This document shows positions 17,474-26,076 of a stretch of 47,346 nt of DNA, piece after piece. The stretch covers positions 1-47,346 of the forward strand of contig JAIDFQ010000032.1 of assembly GCA_029054245.1 (NCBI GenBank), read 5' to 3'. The notes beneath the pieces are model-generated. The model worked only from the letters and a program-made list of their open reading frames with translations, was not told the origin of the DNA and made no database searches. Numbering within the stretch: the stretch's first letter is position 1; every line of letters begins with the position of its first letter. The stretch is from Lachnospiraceae bacterium (lineage in GTDB: Bacteria; Bacillota; Clostridia; Lachnospirales; Lachnospiraceae). A program made the translations under genes and the position numbers.

Positions 17474-17488
17474 TAAGAATCATTCCTA
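17474..17488 (+). promoter_or_regulatory. Putative Fur/PerR-type operator
   Basis: TAAGAAT-C-ATTCCTA is a 7-1-7 inverted repeat with one mismatch, the geometry of Fur-family boxes, placed over the expected transcription start. Control by iron or peroxide would suit the redox protein encoded. This is inference from shape only. Confidence 0.45.
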
Positions 17489-17511
17489 ATATTAAAGAGA
17501 AGGAGAAAATC

Positions 17512-18153
17512 ATGAATCAGAGTGCATTTCACAAATTATCTTACGGCGTTTATGTCGTAAGCACATGGGATAACGGAAGACCCACAGGATGTACGGCAAA
17601 CAGCGCCATGCAGATAACATCTACTCCTGCGACGATTGCTGTCAGCATCAATCACAACAATTATACAAACAAATGCATCAATGAAACGGGTAAATTTGCT
17701 ATTTCCATTCTTGCGGAGGATTCCGACCCTTCTATCATTGGAACGTTTGGTTTCAAGACAGGAAAGGAAGCAGACAAATTTTCAGAAGTGAAGTACAGCG
17801 TGGAAGATCATATGCCGATAGTATCTGACAGCTGTGCATATATTGTATGTGATGTTATTGATAAAATGGAAACTGCAACCCATACGGTCTTTCTGGGCGA
17901 AGTAAAGGGAGCTGAGGTATTGGGAAATAGGGATGCTATGACCTATGCATATTATCACAAGGTAATTAAAGGCAAAAGTCCTAAGAATGCACCTACCTAT
18001 ATCCCGGAAGAAGATGAGAAGAAGCCGGAGGGCGAAAGGGGACGCAAATTTAAATGTGAGGTTTGCGGCTATATCTATGAGGGCGAAGAATTGCCGGTTG
18101 ACTATAAATGTCCTGTCTGCGGCATGGGGGCAGACAAATTCGTAGAAATATAG
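17512..18153 (+). CDS. Flavin reductase-rubredoxin fusion (high-molecular-weight rubredoxin, Hrb type)
   Basis: A 213-residue fusion. Residues 1-150 are a flavin reductase/flavoredoxin FMN-binding domain ([32 protein letters not shown]). After a charged linker, residues 179-213 form a short rubredoxin with CEVCG (Cys182, Cys185) and CPVCG (Cys200, Cys203) holding one iron. In Moorella, Hrb passes electrons from NADH to the flavodiiron protein FprA for O2 or NO reduction; the same role is likely here. The rubredoxin part is shorter than free rubredoxins, as in other Hrb proteins. The ribosome site is AAGGAG. A Fur-family-like box overlaps the promoter. Palindromic copy C starts 15 bp after the stop. 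Confidence 0.9.
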   Translation: MNQSAFHKLSYGVYVVSTWDNGRPTGCTANSAMQITSTPATIAVSINHNNYTNKCINETGKFAISILAEDSDPSIIGTFGFKTGKEADKFSEVKYSVEDHMPIVSDSCAYIVCDVIDKMETATHTVFLGEVKGAEVLGNRDAMTYAYYHKVIKGKSPKNAPTYIPEEDEKKPEGERGRKFKCEVCGYIYEGEELPVDYKCPVCGMGADKFVEI

Positions 18154-18168
18154 GATTGATTATACTGA

Positions 18169-18561
18169 TTACAGTCAAGACCCAATGTCAGTTAGTTATG
18201 GGGTGCGCCGGCAGTACAGCGGTGTCGTGTGGACAGAGAGCAGACTGCGCACAGGCGACAGCGTATAGTATCGTTTCTAGTCTCATCTCAAAATCGGATT
18301 TCACAAGCAGAATGTATATAGATGTTTCAAGGCGGCCGGGTCGGAGCCGGCGGCATCCGTGCCGCGAGGCTCCTAAAATCGCCATCCATGGCGATTTTTC
18401 CCTGGGGATTTAGCATTCTGCAAGTGAAATTGCCGATTTTTCGCAGAGACTAGAAACGATACTATATGCCGTCGCCTGTACGCAGTCTGCTCTCTGTCCG
18501 CACGGCGCCGCTGTACTGCCGGCGCACCCCATAACTAACTGACATTGGGTCTTGACTGTAA
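18169..18561. repeat. Large palindromic intergenic element, copy C
   Basis: A 393-bp inverted repeat from TTACAGTCAAGACCC to GGGTCTTGACTGTAA, starting 15 bp after the Hrb stop. The outer arms (about 110 bp each) differ from those of copies A, D and E but pair with each other almost throughout. The core is shared: AAATCGGATTTCAC (18291-18304) and GTGAAATTGCCGAT. Inner hairpins are GGAGCC/GGCTCC around CGGCATCCGTGCCG, and AAAATCGCCAT-CC-ATGGCGATTTT. There is no T-run and no credible open frame. Confidence 0.92.
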
Positions 18562-18615
18562 AACATGTTGCAAAAAATGTATATTTTGATATTCTTAAAG
18601 CAGGATAAAGTATGT

Positions 18616-18626
18616 TATACTATACT
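18616..18626 (+). promoter_or_regulatory. Possible -10 region for the S1-domain operon
   Basis: Two overlapping TATACT words (18616-18621 and 18621-18626). A convincing -35 at the right distance is lacking: TTGATA at 18586 is too far. The transcript would carry the tandem array in its leader. Confidence 0.35.
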
Positions 18627-18650
18627 CGTATGTGCATATGAAATATGATA

Positions 18651-18719
18651 CATACGAAGTATGATACATACGAAGTATGGTTCATACGGAGTATGGTTCA
18701 TACGAAGTATGGTTCATAC
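18651..18719 (+). repeat. 16-bp tandem array of CATACGAAGTATG palindromes
   Basis: Four units start at 18651, 18667, 18683 and 18699, and a half unit at 18715, all exactly 16 bp apart. Each is CATAC-GAA-GTATG (unit 3 has GGA in the centre), a 5-bp-arm inverted repeat. Spacers are ATA in the first half and GTT in the second. It lies between the possible -10 and the S1-domain start, so it is either an operator array or a leader able to form a chain of small RNA hairpins. Confidence 0.88.
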
Positions 18720-18763
18720 GATTAAAAACAGTCATATGGTAAAATGGCAGATGGGAGCAGGTT

Positions 18764-19669
18764 ATGGAAGAGACAATGAAGGACTATGAAAAGGAGCTGG
18801 AAGCATCTTTCCGCAAGATTCAAGAAGGGGATGTGATTCAGGGCACAGTAATCGATGTGAATGAGGAGGAAGTGACCTTAGACCTTAAGTACTATACCCA
18901 GGGGATCATCAAGGCAGCTGATATGAGCAGTGATCCCGGATTTTCAATTCTGACGGATGTACAGGCAGGGGATGTGGTGGAAGCTACTGTTATAAAGATG
19001 GACGACGGACAGGGCAATATTCTTCTTTCCAAAAAAGAAGCAAATGAAGTGCTCGCATGGGATGTGCTTGAGGGATACAAGGAAGAAAAGAAAAATCTTG
19101 CTGTCAAGGTAAGCGAGGTGGTAAATGCAGGTGTTGTTGCTTATCTGGAAGGCATCAGAGGATTTATTCCGGCGTCCCAGCTTGATCTTTCTTACGTGGA
19201 GGATTTAGAAGCATATAAAGGCAGGAACTTGACTGTGAGGGTCATAACAGTCGATCAGGAGAAGGAAAAACTGGTACTCTCAGCAAAGGAGATTTTAAAG
19301 GAACAGCAGAAGGAAGAACATGACCATAAGGTGGCGATGATTGTACCCGGAACAATTCTGGAAGGTACTGTTGAAAGCCTGCAGCCTTACGGCGCGTTTG
19401 TAGATTTGAAAGATGGTTTAAGCGGTCTGGTACACATTTCCCAGATTAGTCAGAAGAGAATCAAAAAGCCTTCTGAAGTGCTGAAGGTGGGAGATAAGGT
19501 CAAGGTGAAGGTTTTAAATACCAATGACGGAAAAATTTCTCTTAGTATGAAGGCAGCAGAAGAGCAGCAGCCAGAGGAAGTAGAAAGCTTTGATACAAAG
19601 CAGTTTGACTCGGGTGAGAGTGTGGGGACAAACCTTGGGGACTTGTTTGCAAAGCTGGGGCTGAAGTAG
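18764..19669 (+). CDS. S1-domain RNA-binding protein (RpsA-like, three S1 domains)
   Basis: A 301-residue cytosolic protein with three S1/OB folds at about residues 20-90, 107-175 and 192-265. The third is the most typical (GTVESLQPYGAFVDLKDGLS, GLVHISQIS). The C-terminal tail is acidic. Short S1 proteins of this kind in Firmicutes bind mRNA or the 30S subunit; the exact role is open. The first ATG (18764) follows a GGGAGCAGG site and is preferred over Met at 18776. It leads an apparent operon with a HAD phosphatase (21 bp gap) and a CPBP protease (24 bp gap). The leader carries the 16-bp tandem array, hinting at unusual control, possibly by the protein itself. Confidence 0.87.
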   Translation: MEETMKDYEKELEASFRKIQEGDVIQGTVIDVNEEEVTLDLKYYTQGIIKAADMSSDPGFSILTDVQAGDVVEATVIKMDDGQGNILLSKKEANEVLAWDVLEGYKEEKKNLAVKVSEVVNAGVVAYLEGIRGFIPASQLDLSYVEDLEAYKGRNLTVRVITVDQEKEKLVLSAKEILKEQQKEEHDHKVAMIVPGTILEGTVESLQPYGAFVDLKDGLSGLVHISQISQKRIKKPSEVLKVGDKVKVKVLNTNDGKISLSMKAAEEQQPEEVESFDTKQFDSGESVGTNLGDLFAKLGLK

Positions 19670-19690
19670 AAAAGGATAGGAGCGTTTGCG

Positions 19691-20356
19691 ATGTTTCAAT
19701 ATTGTTTATTTGATTTGGATGGCACCTTGACGGATTCTAAGGAAGGGATCACAAAGTCGGTACAATATGCGCTGCAGAAGTTTGGCATTAAAGAGCCTGA
19801 TCTGGACAAATTGGAGCCCTTTATAGGACCTCCCCTTAAGGATAGCTTCGTGGAATTCTATGGGCTTTCAGAGGGCGATGTGATTAAGGCAGTTGCATAT
19901 TACAGGGAGCGGTATGCGTCCAAAGGTGTGCTGGAAAACCAGATTTTTCCGGGGATGGCGCAGATGCTTGATATGCTTTGTGAGAAGGGGATACATCTGG
20001 CAGTGGCATCCAGCAAGCCTATAGAATTTGTTCGTCAGATTCTTGCCCACTTTGAAATCGAGCAATATTTTGAGGTGATTGTGGGCAGCGGACTGGACGG
20101 CAGCAGAGCCACCAAAGAGGAGGTGGTGGAGGAAGCCCTTTCTCAGCTTGGTCTGCTTTCCGTTCCCAAGGAAGAGAGAAAAGAAATCTGCGCTATGATC
20201 GGGGATAGAAAGTTTGACATTCAGGGCGCCAAAGCCTTTGGACTGACCGGAGTAGGGGTGAGATTTGGATTTGCCAGCGAGGGAGAACTTGAGGCGGAAG
20301 GGGCGGATTATATCATAAATTCGGTGGAAGAGCTGGGGCTTTTCCTGACACAGTAA
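19691..20356 (+). CDS. HAD-family hydrolase (phosphoglycolate phosphatase-like)
   Basis: A 221-residue cytosolic phosphatase. Motif I is FDLDGTLTDS (Asp8 nucleophile, Asp10 acid/base), followed by an alpha-helical cap. Motif II is ASSKP, and motifs III-IV are Lys in SRATKEE and GDRKFDIQGAKAFG. The layout matches the Gph/PpaX subfamily. These act on small phosphates such as phosphoglycolate or pyrophosphate; the substrate cannot be told. AGGAGCG precedes the ATG. It is the middle gene of the S1-HAD-CPBP operon. Confidence 0.9.
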   Translation: MFQYCLFDLDGTLTDSKEGITKSVQYALQKFGIKEPDLDKLEPFIGPPLKDSFVEFYGLSEGDVIKAVAYYRERYASKGVLENQIFPGMAQMLDMLCEKGIHLAVASSKPIEFVRQILAHFEIEQYFEVIVGSGLDGSRATKEEVVEEALSQLGLLSVPKEERKEICAMIGDRKFDIQGAKAFGLTGVGVRFGFASEGELEAEGADYIINSVEELGLFLTQ

Positions 20357-20380
20357 TCAGATTCAAAGGAAAGATGGCTT

Positions 20381-21244
20381 ATGAAAATGAATATATGGAA
20401 GACAGTTGGCCTTAGGTTGGAAAAAGAAGAACTACAAAAATGGTCTTCCCTTAAAAAGACAGCTTATTTACTGTTGCCGCTTTTTGTCTATTTTGCTGTG
20501 CATGATATTGCGGAAGTCCTGTTGTATTTTCTGCTAAATGTGCTGTTCACAGCAGGCGGGGAAGGAATCGTTTCATTTATCAGGCGGTATGAGTATACGA
20601 TGAGCGGTATTGTATATGGAGCAGCCTCCTTGATTGGTGTAGCAGCGATCCTACCGGTAGTTAAGGGAGAAATCGCTGTATCAGCGAAGCGACAGGCAGA
20701 TGGAAAAAAGGTGACTGCCTATTGCTTTCTTGCTGCTTTTGCCCTATGTATAGCGGCGGGCATCAACTTCCTTTTCTGTGGTGTAGGTTTTTCGGGCAGT
20801 TCCGAGACTTACAATGAAGTACATAAGATGCAGTACGGCGTACAGTTTGCCGCAGGCCTTATCTTGTATGGAATCATTTCTCCTTTGGCGGAGGAGGCTG
20901 TTTTCCGGGGCATTCTTTATAATCGGATGAAGCGCTGCTTCCATTATAAGATCGCGCTGGTGGTGTCTTCTCTCTTATTTGGCATTTATCACGGGAATTT
21001 GGTGCAGGCAGTATATGGAAGCATACTTGGCCTATTGATTGCCTATTTCTATGAGCAGTATAAGAGTTTTGCAGCGCCGGTGCTGTTTCACGCGGCGGCG
21101 AATATCAGTATGTTTGCCATGACCTATCAGGACAGGCTGGCTGATATAGGAAGAAACCGGGCGATGATTGCAGGAACAGGATTTATTGTGGCGGCGGCAG
21201 GAATCTTCTTTTATATGAAACGGTGTATTATTTTAGAAAAGTAG
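20381..21244 (+). CDS. CPBP family intramembrane glutamic metalloprotease
   Basis: A 287-residue membrane protein with about eight hydrophobic segments. The Abi/CPBP signatures are present in order: EEAVFRG (motif 1, about residue 173), FGIYHG (motif 2) and FHAAANIS (motif 3). These place the Glu pair and two His in the membrane, as in Rce1-like proteases. Bacterial members work in membrane protein processing, bacteriocin self-immunity or unknown roles. No bacteriocin gene is seen here. It is last in the operon after the S1 and HAD genes. Confidence 0.88.
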   Translation: MKMNIWKTVGLRLEKEELQKWSSLKKTAYLLLPLFVYFAVHDIAEVLLYFLLNVLFTAGGEGIVSFIRRYEYTMSGIVYGAASLIGVAAILPVVKGEIAVSAKRQADGKKVTAYCFLAAFALCIAAGINFLFCGVGFSGSSETYNEVHKMQYGVQFAAGLILYGIISPLAEEAVFRGILYNRMKRCFHYKIALVVSSLLFGIYHGNLVQAVYGSILGLLIAYFYEQYKSFAAPVLFHAAANISMFAMTYQDRLADIGRNRAMIAGTGFIVAAAGIFFYMKRCIILEK

Positions 21245-21254
21245 TTTTGAAAAA

Positions 21255-21287
21255 CAATACAATTAAAACAATATCAATACAATTAAA
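21255..21287. repeat. 13-bp direct repeats upstream of the gltB promoters
   Basis: CAATACAATTAAA occurs at 21255-21267 and again at 21275-21287, spaced 20 bp (two helical turns), ending 14 bp before the first -35. They could be an activator site or a simple AT-rich upstream element. Confidence 0.55.
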
Positions 21288-21301
21288 GAAAATAAATATA
21301 A

Positions 21302-21330
21302 TTGACAAATAATCTGACGATTTTTAAAAT
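21302..21330 (+). promoter_or_regulatory. gltBD promoter P1
   Basis: TTGACA (21302-21307), 17-base spacer, TAAAAT (21325-21330). Confidence 0.8.
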
Positions 21331-21338
21331 ATTCATTA

Positions 21339-21367
21339 TTTACAAATGAAGAAATCTGTTGTATATT
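21339..21367 (+). promoter_or_regulatory. gltBD promoter P2
   Basis: TTTACA (21339-21344), 17-base spacer, TATATT (21362-21367). Its start point would lie only a few bases before the leader terminator. Confidence 0.65.
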
Positions 21368-21376
21368 AAATCTACA

Positions 21377-21418
21377 GGTCGCAAAGGAGCGAGTTTAAAG
21401 CTCTTTGCGACCTTTTTT
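21377..21418 (+). terminator. Leader terminator (putative attenuator) of gltBD
   Basis: GGTCGCAAAGGAGC (21377-21390) pairs with GCTCTTTGCGACC (21400-21412) with one bulged G, followed by six T. It lies downstream of both promoters and 65 bp before the gltB start, so read-through must be allowed in some condition. No known riboswitch aptamer was recognised. Confidence 0.8.
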
Positions 21419-21482
21419 GTTATGCAGGAGCTTCTCAGTAGCCCTTCTGCAGGCAGACAATTTGTGGAAAAGGAGAAAAATC

Positions 21483-24400
21483 ATGTTTGATGTAAAGAAG
21501 ACCCAGCCGGAAGCGCCATTGTATCGCCCGGAATTTGAACACGATAACTGCGGTATCGGAGCCTGCGTCAACATTAAGGGCATTAAGAGCCGCGAAACGG
21601 TGGAAAACGCGCTCAAGATTGTGGAGAACTTAGAGCACAGAGCCGGAAAGGATGCGGAAGGAAAGACCGGCGATGGAGTAGGGATCCTGACGCAGATTCC
21701 CCACAGATTTTTTAAGAAGGTGACAAAACCCTTAGGTATTTCAATAGGAGAGGAAAGGGAATACGGCGTGGGCATGTTTTTTTTCCCGCAGGATGAGCTG
21801 CAGAAGAATCAGGCAAAGAAAATGTTTGAGATTATTGTTGAAAAGGAAGGACTGACCTTTTTAGGATGGAGGGAGGTTCCAACCAACCCTTCTGTGCTGG
21901 GGCATAAAGCAGTGGAATGCATGCCTCATATTATGCAGGCATTCGTCAAAAAGCCGGCAGGGGTGGCAAAGGGCGCAGCGTTTGACCGTCTTTTGTTTGT
22001 GGCAAGACGGGTATTTGAGCAGTCCTCTGACAATACCTATGTGGTGTCCTTATCCAGCAGGACCATCGTATATAAGGGAATGTTTCTGGTAGATCAGCTT
22101 CGGACATTCTTTTCTGATCTGCAGGATGGAGACTATGAGTCAGCCATTGCTATGGTGCATTCCCGTTTTTCTACCAATACGAATCCCAGCTGGGAGCGTG
22201 CACATCCTAACCGCTTTATTGTACATAATGGTGAAATCAATACAATCAGGGGCAATGCGGATAAAATGCTGGCACGGGAAGAAAATATGGAATCCGAGCA
22301 TCTGCATGGGCTGCTGCACAAGGTTCTTCCGGTGGTGAATGCCTCCGGATCGGACTCCGCCATGCTGGATAATACCTTGGAATTTCTGGTTATGAGCGGC
22401 ATGGATCTGCCTCTTGCGGTGATGATCACGATTCCGGAACCTTGGGCAAACAATAAGACCATGTCCCAGAAGAAGAGGGACTTTTATCAGTATTATGCAA
22501 CCATGATGGAGCCGTGGGACGGTCCAGCATCTATTTTGTTCAGCGATGGCGATATGATGGGGGCTGTGCTGGACCGGAATGGTCTTCGTCCTTCCCGCTA
22601 TATGATCACGGATGACGACCAGCTGATCCTTTCTTCGGAAGTCGGTGTGCTGGATATCGACCCGGGAAAAATCCTTGTAAAGGAAAGGCTGCGGCCGGGC
22701 AAGATGCTTCTGGTAGATACCGTCAAGGGAAGAGTAATCGATGATGATGAATTGAAAGAGACCTATGCTTCCAGGGCGCCTTACGGGGAATGGCTGGATA
22801 GTAACCTGGTCAAGCTCCATGATTTGAAGATTCCAAATGAGAGAGTGCCGGAGTTTACGTATGAAGAGAGACAACGCATGCAGAAGGCGTTCGGATATGC
22901 TTATGAAGAACTGAAAAACAGCATTCTTCCCATGGCAAAGAACGGAAGCGAGGCGATTGCGGCGATGGGTGTGGACACACCGCTTCCGGTCTTAAGCAAA
23001 ACACATCATCCTCTCTTCCATTATTTTAAACAGCTGTTTGCACAGGTGACAAATCCACCTATTGATGCCATTAGGGAGGAAGTGGTCACATCCACCACCG
23101 TTTATATCGGCACGGATGGAAATATATTGGAAGAAATCCCGAAGAATTGCAATATGCTCCGGGTAAACAATCCCATTCTGACGAACACGGATCTGATGAA
23201 GATCAAGAGCATGAAAAAGGATGGTTTTAAGGTAGAAGTGATTCCGATTACTTACTACAAGAACACAAGCCTTGAACGCGCCATTGCCAGATTGTTCGTA
23301 GAAGTGGACAGAGCCTACAGGGATGGAGTTAATATTATGGTTTTATCCGATCGTGGAGTGGATGAAAATCATGTGGCGATTCCCTCTTTGCTTGCCGTCT
23401 CAGCGCTCAACCAGCATCTGGTGGTGACCAAGAAAAAGACTAGCGTAGCGTTGATCCTGGAATCGGGAGAGCCAAGGGAGGTACATCATTTTGCGACCTT
23501 GTTAGGCTACGGTGCCTGTGCAATCAATCCTTATCTGGCACAGGAATCCATTAAGGAGCTGATTGACAATCACATGTTGGATAAAGACTATTATGCGGCA
23601 GTGGAGGATTATAACAATGCCATCCTTCATGGAATCGTAAAGATTGCGTCCAAGATGGGCATCAGCACCATCCAATCCTATGAAGGTTCCCAGATCTTTG
23701 AGGCGATCGGCATGGATAAAGAAGTGATTAACAAATACTTCCCGCATACGGTCTGCCGGGTGGGCGGTATCACCATAAAGGATATCGAAGAGCAGGTAGA
23801 CAGACTCCATTCACAGGCGTTTGATCCTTTAGGACTTGCAAATGACTTGACACTTGACAGCCTTGGGCACCATAAGATGCGCAGTGGGGCGGATGAACAT
23901 CTATATAATCCGGCAACCATCCATCTGCTGCAGGAGTCTACCAGACGCGGGGATTATGAGATGTTCAAGGAATATACATCTCTTGTGAATGATGAGGAGT
24001 CGGTGAAGAATCTGCGAGGGCTGATGGATTTCAACTATCCCAAAAAAGGTGTTCCCATTGAAGAGGTGGAAAGTGTAGAATCCATTGTCACCAGATTCAA
24101 GACAGGCGCCATGTCCTATGGTTCCATTTCTAAGGAAGCGCATGAGACCATGGCGATTGCCATGAATCGAATCCACGGCAAATCCAATTCCGGTGAAGGG
24201 GGAGAGGATTTAGACAGACTTACGCCTGGTGCTGACGGCGTGAACAGATGCTCTGCCATCAAGCAGGTGGCATCAGGGCGTTTCGGCGTTACCAGCAGAT
24301 ATCTGGTAAGCGCCAATGAGATTCAGATTAAAATGGCACAGGGGGCAAAGCCCGGTGAGGGCGGTCATCTGCCCGGCGGTAAGGTTTATCCATGGATTGC

Positions 24401-26030
24401 CAAGACCAGGCATTCCACGCCGGGGGTGGGGTTGATCTCTCCTCCGCCGCATCATGATATTTATTCCATCGAAGACCTGGCGGAACTGATTTATGATTTG
24501 AAGAATGCAAATAAACAGGCACGGATCAGTGTCAAACTGGTTTCCGAAGCCGGCGTGGGAACGGTTGCTGCCGGCGTGGCAAAGGCAGGCGCACAGGTGA
24601 TTTTAGTGTCCGGCTATGACGGAGGTACAGGCGCAGCGCCCCGCAATTCCATTCACAACGCGGGACTTCCCTGGGAACTGGGGCTTGCAGAAACCCATCA
24701 GACGCTGATTATGAACGGGCTTAGGAATAAAGTAAGAATCGAGACCGATGGTAAGCTGATGAGTGGCAGGGATGTTGCCATTGCTGCCATCTTAGGAGCG
24801 GAGGAATTCGGCTTTGCCACAGCGCCCCTAGTTACCATGGGCTGCGTCATGATGCGTGTATGCAATCTGGATACCTGTCCAGTGGGCGTTGCCACCCAGA
24901 ATCCCGAGCTTCGCAAGAACTTTAAAGGAAAACCTGAATATGTGGTGAATTTCATGCATTTTATTGCCCAGGAACTGCGGGAATATATGGCGAAACTGGG
25001 GGTCCGCAGGGTAGACGAACTGGTGGGACACACGGAACTTTTGAAGGTTAAGGATCATTTGAGCGAGAGTCAGAAGCAAATCGATTTAAGCCTGATTCTC
25101 ACCAATCCCTATGTCGGCGGCAAAGAAAAGGTGACCTTTGACCCGAAAAAGGTCTATGACTTTAAGCTGGAAAATACCTTGGATGAAAAAATACTATTGA
25201 AACAGCTCAATAAGTCCATGAATGAAAAAAGCAAACGCAGTATCGAAGTGGATGTGAAGAATACAGACAGGGCATTTGGCACGATTTTAGGTTCGGAGAT
25301 TACCAGACGGCTGGGCGATGAATTAGAAGAGGATACCTACAGAGTATTGTGCACAGGTGCAGGGGGACAGAGTTTCGGTGCATTCATTCCGAAAGGACTT
25401 ACCCTGGAACTGGTTGGAGACAGTAATGACTACTTTGGAAAGGGGCTATCCGGCGGCAAGCTGATTGTATATCCACCCAAAGGAAGCCGGTTTAAGGCAG
25501 AAGAAAATATCATTATTGGCAATGTCGCATTGTACGGCGCTACCAGTGGCAAAGCATTCATTAACGGTGTTGCAGGAGAACGGTTCTGTGTGCGTAATTC
25601 CGGCGCTGTTGCAGTTGTGGAGGGCGTAGGCGATCATGGCTGCGAGTATATGACCGGCGGACGGGTGGTAGTGCTGGGAAGGACGGGCAAGAACTTTGCA
25701 GCTGGTATGAGCGGCGGTATTGCCTATGTACTGGATGAAGACAATGATCTTTATATCCGCTTAAATAAGGAAATGGTTTCCTCCTATGAGGTGACATCTA
25801 AATATGACGTCATAGAACTTAAGGAAATGATTAAAGAGCATGTGGCTCTGACCAATTCTGAAAAAGGAAAAATGGTGTTAGATAATTTTAAAGATTACCT
25901 GCCGAAGTTCAAGAAAATCATCCCTCATGACTATGAGAAGATGCAGGCTGCAATCGTGCAGATGGAGGAAAAAGGTTTAAGCGCGGAGCAGGCACAGATT
26001 GAAGCGTTTTATGCAGTCAAAAATGCATAA
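21483..26030 (+). CDS. gltB: Glutamate synthase, large (alpha) subunit
   Basis: A 1515-residue cytosolic enzyme making glutamate from glutamine and 2-oxoglutarate. Order: a 22-residue propeptide, then Cys23 (NCGIGACV), the class II glutaminase nucleophile; the central domain; the FMN/3Fe-4S synthase domain (about 840-1220) with SGEGGEDLDR, GAKPGEGGHLPGGK, SGYDGGTGAAP and the cluster cysteines in CVMMRVCNLDTCPVGVATQ; and the C-terminal GXGXG beta-helix domain. The frame is open 26 codons further upstream, but AAAGGAG lies before the ATG at 21483 and the propeptide length then fits the family. gltD follows after 46 bp. Control is likely through the leader terminator. Confidence 0.97.
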   Translation: MFDVKKTQPEAPLYRPEFEHDNCGIGACVNIKGIKSRETVENALKIVENLEHRAGKDAEGKTGDGVGILTQIPHRFFKKVTKPLGISIGEEREYGVGMFFFPQDELQKNQAKKMFEIIVEKEGLTFLGWREVPTNPSVLGHKAVECMPHIMQAFVKKPAGVAKGAAFDRLLFVARRVFEQSSDNTYVVSLSSRTIVYKGMFLVDQLRTFFSDLQDGDYESAIAMVHSRFSTNTNPSWERAHPNRFIVHNGEINTIRGNADKMLAREENMESEHLHGLLHKVLPVVNASGSDSAMLDNTLEFLVMSGMDLPLAVMITIPEPWANNKTMSQKKRDFYQYYATMMEPWDGPASILFSDGDMMGAVLDRNGLRPSRYMITDDDQLILSSEVGVLDIDPGKILVKERLRPGKMLLVDTVKGRVIDDDELKETYASRAPYGEWLDSNLVKLHDLKIPNERVPEFTYEERQRMQKAFGYAYEELKNSILPMAKNGSEAIAAMGVDTPLPVLSKTHHPLFHYFKQLFAQVTNPPIDAIREEVVTSTTVYIGTDGNILEEIPKNCNMLRVNNPILTNTDLMKIKSMKKDGFKVEVIPITYYKNTSLERAIARLFVEVDRAYRDGVNIMVLSDRGVDENHVAIPSLLAVSALNQHLVVTKKKTSVALILESGEPREVHHFATLLGYGACAINPYLAQESIKELIDNHMLDKDYYAAVEDYNNAILHGIVKIASKMGISTIQSYEGSQIFEAIGMDKEVINKYFPHTVCRVGGITIKDIEEQVDRLHSQAFDPLGLANDLTLDSLGHHKMRSGADEHLYNPATIHLLQESTRRGDYEMFKEYTSLVNDEESVKNLRGLMDFNYPKKGVPIEEVESVESIVTRFKTGAMSYGSISKEAHETMAIAMNRIHGKSNSGEGGEDLDRLTPGADGVNRCSAIKQVASGRFGVTSRYLVSANEIQIKMAQGAKPGEGGHLPGGKVYPWIAKTRHSTPGVGLISPPPHHDIYSIEDLAELIYDLKNANKQARISVKLVSEAGVGTVAAGVAKAGAQVILVSGYDGGTGAAPRNSIHNAGLPWELGLAETHQTLIMNGLRNKVRIETDGKLMSGRDVAIAAILGAEEFGFATAPLVTMGCVMMRVCNLDTCPVGVATQNPELRKNFKGKPEYVVNFMHFIAQELREYMAKLGVRRVDELVGHTELLKVKDHLSESQKQIDLSLILTNPYVGGKEKVTFDPKKVYDFKLENTLDEKILLKQLNKSMNEKSKRSIEVDVKNTDRAFGTILGSEITRRLGDELEEDTYRVLCTGAGGQSFGAFIPKGLTLELVGDSNDYFGKGLSGGKLIVYPPKGSRFKAEENIIIGNVALYGATSGKAFINGVAGERFCVRNSGAVAVVEGVGDHGCEYMTGGRVVVLGRTGKNFAAGMSGGIAYVLDEDNDLYIRLNKEMVSSYEVTSKYDVIELKEMIKEHVALTNSEKGKMVLDNFKDYLPKFKKIIPHDYEKMQAAIVQMEEKGLSAEQAQIEAFYAVKNA

Positions 26031-26076
26031 AGAAATTTGCATGATTGCCATATAAGTGGCGGAATGAGAGGTAACA

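Noticed and set aside
18651-18719. CRISPR array
   Set aside because: Period of 16 bp with 3-bp spacers and palindromic units; no room for true spacers and no cas genes.
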